NCBI GenBank assembly: GCA_945788675.1
Contig: CALZMY010000213.1
Coordinates: forward strand, 1 to 5,272
Source: an uncultured Gammaproteobacteria bacterium
GTDB taxonomy: Bacteria > Pseudomonadota > Gammaproteobacteria > SZUA-140
DNA: 5,272 nt
Reading direction: 5' to 3'
Shown here: in pieces, positions 1-5,272 of the stretch
How positions within the stretch are numbered: the stretch's first letter is position 1
How the letters are laid out: each line of letters begins with the position of its first letter
Made by a program: the position numbers and the translations under genes
Notes under the pieces: generated by a model
Told to the model about the DNA's origin: nothing
Databases searched by the model: none
Seen by the model: only the letters and a program-made list of their open reading frames with translations

Positions 1-59
1 ACACTAATCGGCAACAGGGCAAAAAGCCACAGAGAGAGAATAAAAGGTAAGCGCTTCAT
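1..59 (-). CDS. Start of a secreted or membrane-anchored protein, cut by the window edge; identity unknown
   Basis: Only the first 19 full codons, plus two bases fixing a valine as the 20th, are inside the window. The start ATG (CAT at 57-59) overlaps the stop of the TolC-like gene as ATGA. A good Shine-Dalgarno GGAG lies 7 nt upstream (67-70), so this start is well supported although the ORF is too short to stand alone. The N-terminus is Met-Lys-Arg followed by an uninterrupted hydrophobic run rich in Leu, Phe, Ile and Trp, which is the n- and h-region of a Sec signal peptide or a signal anchor. Because it is coupled to an mla operon, MlaC (periplasmic phospholipid carrier) or MlaA (outer-membrane lipoprotein) are natural guesses. 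No family-specific residue is visible, so this remains inference. No cleavage site or lipobox can be seen before the sequence ends. Confidence 0.75.
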   Translation of the reverse strand, partial: MKRLPFILSLWLFALLPIS

Positions 60-1420
60 AAATAATCTCCGGTCACATAACGCAGCTGTGCCACGTGCAT
101 ATTATAGTCGTTCACCGCCATCAGGTAATCGCTGTAGACTAGCACGTACCCCTGAAATGCGGCCATCACCGCCTCTGAATCTTCCAGTCCCGCTTCAAAA
201 TCGACGTAGCGACTCACCATCCAGCGACGTGCAGTACGACTCCCCTGTTTCAGCTCGGTGACCGCCTTGTAGTGCCCCTGCACATTGTAATACTGTTCTG
301 TGACCTGAAACGGGATTCCCTGCTGCGCAAACGAAGAACGTTCGACCAGCGCCGCCAGCTCCGCATTCGCCGTCGCCACCTCGGCCGTCTGTACACCATC
401 CTCCCAGTCCCATTTAACGCCAATCAGCGGGGTGGCACCGTAGTTGTTAAATGGATCGTAGACATGGGGATTTTCCAGTTTATCTCGCCTTGGGCTATAT
501 GATGCCGTACCTGCAATCCCGGCGTAGATATTGGGAAGATTGGCCGCACGATGCGCCGCTACCAGTGAACGCCGCGCATGCAATCCTGCCTCCAGCTGCA
601 TCATCTCGGGACGTCTCTCCAGCGCCCTCTGCTGCAAGCTCTCAAGTGTATCCAACGGCAGATCGACCGGACGGATCCGGCTATCGGCCAACTCAAGTTC
701 AATATCACTGCCAATACCGGTCAACATCTTCAACCCCGCCAGCGCAATCGCTTCCACTGACTCCGCCTTGGCATAATAACGCCTCACCAGTGCCAGACCA
801 CTCTGCAATGCATATAGATCGGCCTGTCGCACGTCACCGCTATCATTTTCCAGCCAGTTCTCAACCAGCGACTGCGCCTTTTGCAGACGCCTCTCAACAT
901 CTTCAAACAGATAGCGGGTATCACGCGCCGCCAGATAACCATAATAGGCGCGTGTCACATCAATCACCGTGTCGGCACGCTGAATCCGTACATCTTCCTG
1001 CTTGACCGCAATATTGCCCTTGGCAGCTTCGGCAAAGTGCTCGATCTTGCCAAAGGTGTAGAGCGGTTTGATGATACTGAACTGCACCGAACTCCACGTA
1101 GTCACACCGCTGTATTCATGTTCATCAGAACGTGGCGTGGTGCCGTCGGCGGCAAAGAAACCACCATCGATCTTGGTGGTCAAGCCGACAAAGGCGTTGA
1201 CACCAACACGCGTGTCGTCACTGCCCTCGGCCTTTTGCAACAACGCACGTGCCGCATCGACCAGATGCAACCGCTCTTCAATGCGCGGATCGCTCTGCAG
1301 CGCACGCTCAATTGCATCATCGAGTGACAACGCGGCTGCAGGTGTCGACTCACCGGCGCACACCAGTGAGCTACCGGTGAGACCCACCACAATAAAACAC
1401 CATAAGCGCATCACACCCAT
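56..1420 (-). CDS. TolC-family outer-membrane channel protein encoded in the mla operon
   Basis: Predicted outer-membrane factor of 454 aa, close to the usual 420-490 aa. Residues 1-22 look like a Sec signal peptide with probable cleavage after V-C-A (20-22); Cys21 lacks a proper lipobox, so a lipoprotein is unlikely. Two OEP-type halves are visible: the first runs from about residue 31 to 235, with barrel-strand-like stretches near 71-82 and 105-118, then KPLYTFGK (118-125) and long amphipathic helices. The second runs from about 257 to 451, with strands near 296-308 and 331-338 and a closing helix containing YLMAVNDYN (432-440) that ends in a TG (450-451), as family members typically do. 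The start ATG shares one base with the mlaD stop (TAATG) and has GGAGG 7 nt upstream; a second ATG three codons in is a weaker alternative. Coupling to mlaD suggests work with the MlaFED complex. Family assignment is strong; the substrate is unknown, and a drug- or protein-export role cannot be excluded. Confidence 0.9.
   Translation of the reverse strand: MGVMRLWCFIVVGLTGSSLVCAGESTPAAALSLDDAIERALQSDPRIEERLHLVDAARALLQKAEGSDDTRVGVNAFVGLTTKIDGGFFAADGTTPRSDEHEYSGVTTWSSVQFSIIKPLYTFGKIEHFAEAAKGNIAVKQEDVRIQRADTVIDVTRAYYGYLAARDTRYLFEDVERRLQKAQSLVENWLENDSGDVRQADLYALQSGLALVRRYYAKAESVEAIALAGLKMLTGIGSDIELELADSRIRPVDLPLDTLESLQQRALERRPEMMQLEAGLHARRSLVAAHRAANLPNIYAGIAGTASYSPRRDKLENPHVYDPFNNYGATPLIGVKWDWEDGVQTAEVATANAELAALVERSSFAQQGIPFQVTEQYYNVQGHYKAVTELKQGSRTARRWMVSRYVDFEAGLEDSEAVMAAFQGYVLVYSDYLMAVNDYNMHVAQLRYVTGDYL
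67..70 (-). promoter_or_regulatory. Ribosome binding site of the truncated downstream gene
   Basis: GGAG lies 7 nt before the ATG at 57-59, within the last codons of the TolC-like gene. It is the main evidence that the cut-off reading frame at the left edge is a real gene. Confidence 0.7.
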
Positions 1421-1896
1421 TATTCAGCCTCCGCTCCCTCGGATGCCTTGCTGAAGAGAAACTGGCCGATGATCTGCTCCATCACCATCGCCGACTGGGT
1501 CAGGCTGATATTATCGCCATCTTTCAAAAACGCCTCTTCACCCCCCGGCTCTAACCCGATGTACTGCTCACCGAGCAGACCCGAGGTAAAGATGCTCGCC
1601 GAGGTATCGGTGGGCAGGCGATTGTATTTGGGATCGATCATCATCGTCACCACCGCCTCATAATCTTCCTGATCAAAGTCGATCGATGAAACGCGACCGA
1701 TGCGCACACCACCGATACTCACCGCCGACAACACCTTCAGCCCGCCAATATTCTCAAACTGCGCCTTAACCTCATAGCCCTCGACATCAGAAAATGCGTT
1801 GAGATTACTCACCTTCATCGCTAACATAAAGAGCGCAGCGAGGCCCGCAGCGACAAAAATCCCCACCAGGGTCTCTACTAATCTTGTGTTTTGCAT
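1420..1896 (-). CDS. mlaD: MlaD: MCE-domain substrate-binding subunit of the phospholipid ABC transporter
   Basis: Periplasmic subunit of the MlaFEDB complex, anchored in the inner membrane; in E. coli it forms a hexameric ring that passes phospholipid between MlaE and MlaC. At 158 aa it is shorter than the E. coli protein (about 183 aa). A single N-terminal membrane helix spans about residues 7-27 (after Glu8, VGIFVAAGLAALFML). The MCE domain covers about 40-117, with the GGVRIGRV segment at 62-69 and the characteristic SGLLGEQYIGLEPGG at 105-119. A hydrophobic helix near 134-149 matches the pore-lining C-terminal helix of MlaD, followed by a short acidic Ala/Glu tail. There is one MCE domain only, with no tunnel-forming repeats or needle extension as in PqiB or YebT/LetB, so alone it should not reach the outer membrane. 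The start lies 11 nt after the mlaE stop, with AAGGGA (1904-1909) 7 nt upstream of ATG. Confidence 0.95.
   Translation of the reverse strand: MQNTRLVETLVGIFVAAGLAALFMLAMKVSNLNAFSDVEGYEVKAQFENIGGLKVLSAVSIGGVRIGRVSSIDFDQEDYEAVVTMMIDPKYNRLPTDTSASIFTSGLLGEQYIGLEPGGEEAFLKDGDNISLTQSAMVMEQIIGQFLFSKASEGAEAE
1428..1432 (-). promoter_or_regulatory. Ribosome binding site of the TolC-like gene
   Basis: GGAGG within the last codons of mlaD lies 7 nt before ATG 1420. It supports the first ATG, in the TAATG junction, over the ATG at 1411 and ties translation of the channel to that of mlaD. Confidence 0.8.
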
Positions 1897-1903
1897 CGCA
1901 ACA

Positions 1904-1909
1904 TCCCTT
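1904..1909 (-). promoter_or_regulatory. Ribosome binding site of mlaD
   Basis: AAGGGA overlaps the mlaE stop codon (TAAGGGA) and sits 7 nt before the mlaD ATG, so termination of mlaE probably helps reinitiation on mlaD. Confidence 0.6.
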
Positions 1910-2687
1910 ATACCTCGCCAAACATCAAAGCGGTTAAAACGAAATCGAGCCCCAGCACTGCCAGTGAGGCGTAGACCACGGTACGGGTCGTGGCGCGACT
2001 CACCCCTGCGGAGGTCGGCACCGCATCATACCCTTCAAACACTGCAATCCATGTCACCACAACGCCAAAAACAATGCTCTTGATCACGCCGTTCATAATG
2101 TCTTCATCAAAATCGACACGACTCTGCATCTGTGACCAGAAGGCACCCTCATCGACGCCGAGCAGCCCAACACCGACAAAGTACCCTCCCATCACGCCAA
2201 CCGCACTAAATATGGCGGCCAGCAGCGGCATCGACAACACCCCAGCGACAAAACGTGGCGCGACGACTCTCTTTAACGGATCGACCGCCATCATCTCCAT
2301 TCCGGACAACTGCTCCGTCGCCTTCATCAGACCGATTTCAGCAGTCAATGCCGAACCCGCACGCCCGGCAAACAGCAGCGCTGCCACCACCGGCCCCAGT
2401 TCACGCACCAACGATAGTGCAACCATCACACCCAGTGACTCTTCCGCGCCAAAATCAACCAACGTATTGTAACCCTGCAATCCCAGCACCATGCCGACAA
2501 AGAGTCCGGCCACGACAATGATCACCAACGACAACACGCCGACTGAGAAAAGCTGCTGAATCAACAACCGCAGTCGCGGCAGCAGCGATGGTGCCCCAGC
2601 GAGTACCGCAAACAGAAAGAGATGCGCACGCCCCAGGCGCTGAAACGCCGTCAATGCATTATGGCCCAACTGCTGAAAAGTGTTCAT
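1908..2687 (-). CDS. mlaE: MlaE: integral membrane permease of the phospholipid ABC transporter
   Basis: Inner-membrane permease of 259 aa (E. coli MlaE is 260) that pairs with MlaF and carries lipid to or from MlaD. Residues 1-45 hold an amphipathic N-terminal segment typical of the family. Hydrophobic membrane segments follow near 47-72, 85-107, 147-178, 205-222 and 237-256. The family hallmark is the conserved core at about 94-137, VRELGPVVAALLFAGRAGSA followed by LTAEIGLM and ATEQLSGMEMMAVDP, which contains the EQL-type coupling segment that contacts the ATPase and Glu96, matching the glutamate in the E. coli lipid-binding pocket. The start is taken at 2687, not at an upstream in-frame ATG at 2789. 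This gives the family length, an ATGA overlap with the mlaF stop, and a GGAG 7 nt upstream; the extra 34 residues of the longer form are the mlaF coding sequence read in another frame. Confidence 0.95.
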   Translation of the reverse strand: MNTFQQLGHNALTAFQRLGRAHLFLFAVLAGAPSLLPRLRLLIQQLFSVGVLSLVIIVVAGLFVGMVLGLQGYNTLVDFGAEESLGVMVALSLVRELGPVVAALLFAGRAGSALTAEIGLMKATEQLSGMEMMAVDPLKRVVAPRFVAGVLSMPLLAAIFSAVGVMGGYFVGVGLLGVDEGAFWSQMQSRVDFDEDIMNGVIKSIVFGVVVTWIAVFEGYDAVPTSAGVSRATTRTVVYASLAVLGLDFVLTALMFGEV

Positions 2688-3502
2688 CGTCCTTCTCCGG
2701 GCGACAACAGCTCTTCGGCATAGTCGCCCGCTGGGTAATGAAACGGCACCGGTCCATCCGGCATCCCCTGCATAAACTGGCGCACCCACTCAGATTCAGA
2801 CTGATGCAACTCATCCGGCGTTCCCTGTCCCACCACCACGCCCTGCGATAGCACATATATATAGTCAGCAATCTGCGAGGCCTCGGCAACATCGTGCGAG
2901 ACAATGATACTGGTCAGCCCTAGCACCTCGTTCAGATCGCGAATCAGCTTCACCAGCACCCCCATTGAAATCGGGTCCTGCCCGGTAAATGGCTCGTCGT
3001 ACATGATCATCATTGGATCCAGCGCAATGGCACGCGCCAGCGCCACCCGTCGCGCCATGCCACCCGACAATTCACTCGGCATGAGGCGCTGCGCACCGCG
3101 CAATCCGACCGCCTCAAGCTTCATCAATACCAGATCACGTACCATCGTCTCTGGCAACGCAGTGTGCTCACGCAGGGGAAAGGCAACATTATCGAACACT
3201 GAAAGATCCGTCAGCAGTGCGCCACTCTGAAACAGCATCCCCATGCGCTTGCGCAGTTCGAACAGTTCGCGTCGTGACAGACGCGGCACTTCATGCCCAT
3301 CGACGTGAATAGTGCCAGCGGTCGGTCGGATCTGGCCACCGATCAGCCGTAGCAGTGTCGTCTTACCGGTACCGCTCGGCCCCATGATGGCAGTCACCTT
3401 GCCGCGCTGCAGATCGAGGTCGATGCCGTTGAAGATCACGCGCGAACCGAAATGGAAGGTCAGTCCACGCGCCTCTACCAGATTATCTTTTTTATCCGTC
3501 AT
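2684..3502 (-). CDS. mlaF: MlaF: ATP-binding subunit of the phospholipid ABC transporter
   Basis: Cytoplasmic ATPase of 272 aa (E. coli about 269) that powers the Mla complex. All nucleotide-binding motifs are intact: Walker A GPSGTGKTT at 41-49, Q-loop Gln92 in MLFQSGALLTDLSV, ABC signature LSGGMARR at 145-152, Walker B IMIMYDEP with Asp169 and catalytic Glu170, D-loop near 174-177, and switch His203 in SHD. The C-terminal tail after about 245 holds DGPVPFHYPAGDY (249-261), the MlaF-specific extension that in E. coli crosses over to the partner subunit and helps dock the STAS protein MlaB. MlaB itself is not in this window. ATG 3502 is the only standard start between the gene body and the pmbA stop, but it has no recognisable Shine-Dalgarno sequence. 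It begins the mla operon, 38 nt after pmbA, behind a possible promoter of its own. Confidence 0.96.
   Translation of the reverse strand: MTDKKDNLVEARGLTFHFGSRVIFNGIDLDLQRGKVTAIMGPSGTGKTTLLRLIGGQIRPTAGTIHVDGHEVPRLSRRELFELRKRMGMLFQSGALLTDLSVFDNVAFPLREHTALPETMVRDLVLMKLEAVGLRGAQRLMPSELSGGMARRVALARAIALDPMMIMYDEPFTGQDPISMGVLVKLIRDLNEVLGLTSIIVSHDVAEASQIADYIYVLSQGVVVGQGTPDELHQSESEWVRQFMQGMPDGPVPFHYPAGDYAEELLSPGEGR
2695..2698 (-). promoter_or_regulatory. Ribosome binding site that decides the mlaE start
   Basis: GGAG lies inside the end of mlaF, 7 nt before ATG 2687, and a second purine run AAGGA lies still closer. This favours the 259-aa MlaE over the longer reading from 2789. Confidence 0.75.
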
Positions 3503-3539
3503 GGATTGCCGATTAGATGATGAGCAGGTTATTTTTTTA

Positions 3540-3569
3540 ATTATGTCCCAGCGACGGTCATCGCATCAA
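3540..3569 (-). promoter_or_regulatory. Candidate sigma70-type promoter for the mla operon
   Basis: On the minus strand a -35-like TTGATG (3564-3569, 4 of 6 consensus bases) is followed after 18 nt by a -10-like CATAAT (3540-3545, 5 of 6). The -10 overlaps the pmbA stop codon, and an A/T-rich tract follows. The predicted start would be near 3532-3534, leaving a leader of about 30 nt before the mlaF ATG. It coincides with the largest gap between genes in the window, which supports it, but such matches also arise by chance. Confidence 0.4.
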
Positions 3570-4878
3570 TCAGCAACGAACCACTCTTGATATTGCCGCG
3601 ATGGTCTACATCATTGCCGACTGCCTGTAACTGCATGAACATATCGCTGAGATTACTGGCGATGGTGATCTCATCGACCGGATAGGCGATCTCACCATTC
3701 TCGACCCAGAAGCCGGCCGCGCCGCGTGAGTAGTCGCCGGTCACGATATTGACCCCCATGCCGAGCACTTCGGTCACCAACAGCCCAGTACCCATCTCAC
3801 GCAGTAGCCCCTGCTGATCCAGCGCCCCCGCTTCGATCAATACATTATGCACACCGCCCGCGTTGCCGGTACTCGGCATGCCAAGCTTGCGCCCGGCGTA
3901 GCTATCGAGCACATAGCCCTGCAACACACCGTCACGCACCAGATCACGCGCATAAGTTGCCACCCCTTCACTATCGTATGGCGCACTGCCCAGCACCTTC
4001 TTCGTATGCGGTCGCTCATGAATATGGACAAATTCAGGGAAGATCTGCTGTCCCAGCTTGTCGAGCAGAAAAGAAGACTTGCGATAGAGATTACCACCAC
4101 GAATCGCGCTGATCATATGCGACACCAGACTACCCGCCACATCAGCAGCAAACAGCACCGGCACCTTGCAGGTACCCACTCGCCGACCACCGAGACGCTG
4201 CAATGTTCTCGCTGCCGTCTTTTTGCCAATCTCGGCGGCAGCCTCAAGATCACGTCGATCCCGCGCCACTGAATACCAGTAGTCACGCTGCATGCCATTC
4301 TCATCTTCAGCGATCACACTGCAACTCATGCTGTGACGCGAGGTCGAGTAGCCGCCCATAAAGCCGTGGCTGTTGGCGTAGACGCGTGTCCCCTCATGAC
4401 TGGAGAGGCTCGCGCCCTCGGAATTTGAGATCTGTGGGTCAAAATTGCGCGCAGCAGCTTCGCACTCTCTGGCAAGTTCAATCGCCATTTCAGGTGAGAC
4501 ATCCCAGGGGTAATAGAGATCAAGATCAGGGATCTCCGATGCCATACGGTCAGCATCGGCCAGTCCCGCATAGGGGTCTTCGGCGGTAAATTTTGCGATG
4601 CTGCACGCGGCGCGTACCGCATCTTCCAGTCCGGATGTCGAGAAATCAGCGCTGCTCGCCGTCCCTTTGCGCTTATCAAAATAGACGGTGACACCGATCC
4701 CTTTATCTTTATTAAATTCAATCGTCTCAACATCGCCAAGACGCACATTGACTGACAAGCCTGACTCCTCGCTCAGCGCTGCCTCTGCGGCGGTCGCCCC
4801 CTGGGCTTTTGCCAGTTGCAACACCTGGGCAGCGACCGACTCCAGCGATGCCTGACCCTTCACGATATCACGACTCAT
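3541..4878 (-). CDS. pmbA: PmbA/TldE: non-catalytic partner subunit of the TldD/TldE metalloprotease
   Basis: Cytoplasmic protein of 445 aa (E. coli PmbA, 450). With TldD it forms a heterodimeric protease which in E. coli removes the leader of microcin B17 and degrades the antitoxin CcdA; in most bacteria the natural substrate is unknown. The N-terminal half (about 10-230) carries the family's helical and barrel region. The C-terminal half holds the recognisable block GDYSRGAAGFWVENGEI (381-397), then YPVDEITIASNL (399-410), then VGNDVDHRGNIKSGSLLIDA (420-439). No HExxxH zinc motif is present (the HE at 161-162 is not followed by the second His at the right spacing), as expected for the TldE subunit, which shapes the substrate channel rather than carrying the metal. 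Translation is coupled to tldD by an ATGA overlap, with GGAGGT 8 nt upstream of the start, suggesting equimolar production. No peptide precursor or antitoxin gene lies beside it. Confidence 0.95.
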   Translation of the reverse strand: MSRDIVKGQASLESVAAQVLQLAKAQGATAAEAALSEESGLSVNVRLGDVETIEFNKDKGIGVTVYFDKRKGTASSADFSTSGLEDAVRAACSIAKFTAEDPYAGLADADRMASEIPDLDLYYPWDVSPEMAIELARECEAAARNFDPQISNSEGASLSSHEGTRVYANSHGFMGGYSTSRHSMSCSVIAEDENGMQRDYWYSVARDRRDLEAAAEIGKKTAARTLQRLGGRRVGTCKVPVLFAADVAGSLVSHMISAIRGGNLYRKSSFLLDKLGQQIFPEFVHIHERPHTKKVLGSAPYDSEGVATYARDLVRDGVLQGYVLDSYAGRKLGMPSTGNAGGVHNVLIEAGALDQQGLLREMGTGLLVTEVLGMGVNIVTGDYSRGAAGFWVENGEIAYPVDEITIASNLSDMFMQLQAVGNDVDHRGNIKSGSLLIDAMTVAGT

Positions 4879-5272
4879 ACGCTGGTACCTCCAACGGTGA
4901 GACCATCGACCAGCAGTGTTGGTTGCCCCACACCGACCGGTACACTCTGCCCCTCTTTACCGCAGGTACCCACCCCCGCATCAAGAGCGAGATCATTACC
5001 GACCATCGTCACCCGCTGCAGCACATCGGGGCCATTGCCGATCAACGTCGCCCCTTTCACAGGATAGGTGACTTTACCGTTTTCTATCATATAGGCCTCA
5101 CTGGCAGAAAAGACAAACTTGCCGGAGGTGATATCCACCTGTCCGCCACCAAAGTTGACCGCATAGAGGCCGTTGTCGACCGATGCAATGATCTCTTCCG
5201 GCGCATGCTGACCCGGCAACATATAGGTGTTGGTCATGCGTGGCATCGGCAGGTGCGCATACGATTCGCGGC
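4875..5272 (-). CDS. tldD: TldD: zinc metalloprotease subunit, C-terminal part only (cut by window edge)
   Basis: The reading frame stays open to the right edge, giving 131 visible codons out of roughly 480 expected. The methionine at 5246 is internal, because the in-frame upstream codons RESYAHLP directly precede it and match the known TldD sequence around MPRMTNTY as I remember it. Recognisable blocks are MPRMTNTYMLPG, NFGGGQVDITSGKFVFSASE, YPVKGATLIGNG, and near the end GTCGKEGQSVPVGVGQPTL. The Cys in TCGKEG (codon 4962-4964) corresponds to the cysteine that in E. coli TldD completes the zinc site together with the HExxxH histidines; those histidines lie beyond the window. The enzyme acts with PmbA/TldE, encoded immediately downstream with a 4-nt overlap. 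In E. coli the two genes are at separate loci, so adjacency here is a simpler operon arrangement. Confidence 0.95.
   Translation of the reverse strand, partial: RESYAHLPMPRMTNTYMLPGQHAPEEIIASVDNGLYAVNFGGGQVDITSGKFVFSASEAYMIENGKVTYPVKGATLIGNGPDVLQRVTMVGNDLALDAGVGTCGKEGQSVPVGVGQPTLLVDGLTVGGTSV
4887..4892 (-). promoter_or_regulatory. Ribosome binding site of pmbA
   Basis: GGAGGT on the minus strand lies inside the last codons of tldD, 8 nt before the pmbA ATG. It fixes the start that overlaps the tldD stop as ATGA. Confidence 0.8.

Noticed and set aside
451..1005. Plus-strand open frame of 184 codons, with others at 881-1327 and 1068-1454.
   Set aside because: They lie antisense within the TolC-like gene, give low-complexity Pro/Ser/Arg/His-rich products without domains, and are expected by-products of its codon bias.
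1352..1420. TolC-like protein as a lipoprotein via Cys21.
   Set aside because: The residues before the Cys (Ser-Leu-Val) do not fit a lipobox, which needs a small residue at -1; cleavage after Ala22 is a better reading.
1990..2472. Plus-strand open frame of 160 codons opposite mlaE.
   Set aside because: The Ser/Thr/Pro/Ala-rich translation is the reverse of a membrane-protein gene; no credible RBS or domain is seen.
2688..2789. Longer mlaE reading from an ATG at 2789 (34 extra residues).
   Set aside because: The extension lies wholly inside mlaF in another frame, is Arg/Gly-rich and unlike any MlaE N-terminus, and ATG 2687 has the RBS, the ATGA junction and the family length.
3531..3540. 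Run of T on the plus strand as a possible terminator.
   Set aside because: No stem-loop precedes it, there is no plus-strand gene to terminate, and on the coding strand it is an A-tract just downstream of the candidate -10.
3847..4272. Plus-strand frame of 141 codons opposite pmbA, and a minus-strand frame at 4326-4748 inside pmbA.
   Set aside because: Both overlap a clearly identified conserved gene fully and have compositions typical of shadow frames.

Overview
The window reads as one co-directional block of genes, all on the minus strand, from a Gram-negative (diderm) bacterium. The Mla proteins and the TldD C-terminus closely resemble the gammaproteobacterial versions as I remember them. 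Base composition is moderately GC-rich. I cannot name a genus. Absence of tRNA, IS, CRISPR and phage-like sequence, together with near-gapless packing, suggests an ordinary chromosomal housekeeping locus rather than an acquired island.

Layout in order of transcription (high to low coordinates): the C-terminal part of tldD (cut by the right edge, stop at 4875), pmbA/tldE (4878-3541), a 38-bp gap, mlaF (3502-2684), mlaE (2687-1908), mlaD (1896-1420), a TolC-family outer-membrane channel gene (1420-56), and the first 20 codons of a further secreted or membrane-anchored protein (59-1, cut by the left edge). Junctions are very tight: ATGA overlaps for tldD/pmbA, mlaF/mlaE and tolC-like/next gene, TAATG for mlaD/tolC-like, and an 11-bp gap for mlaE/mlaD. 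The 38-bp pmbA-mlaF gap is the loosest junction, and a plausible sigma70-type promoter (3540-3569) sits there, overlapping the pmbA stop. There is no gene-free stretch over 300 bases.

Two functional units follow. TldD and PmbA(TldE) form a heteromeric zinc metalloprotease that trims unfolded or modified peptides. MlaF (ATPase), MlaE (permease) and MlaD (MCE-domain periplasmic subunit) form the inner-membrane ABC complex for phospholipid trafficking between the two membranes. The point of most interest is that the gene after mlaD, where the E. coli operon has mlaC, is a TolC-type outer-membrane factor, translationally coupled to mlaD and followed by another coupled gene with a signal-peptide-like N-terminus. 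This suggests a variant Mla system with its own outer-membrane channel; the downstream gene, probably a further envelope component, is not resolvable here.
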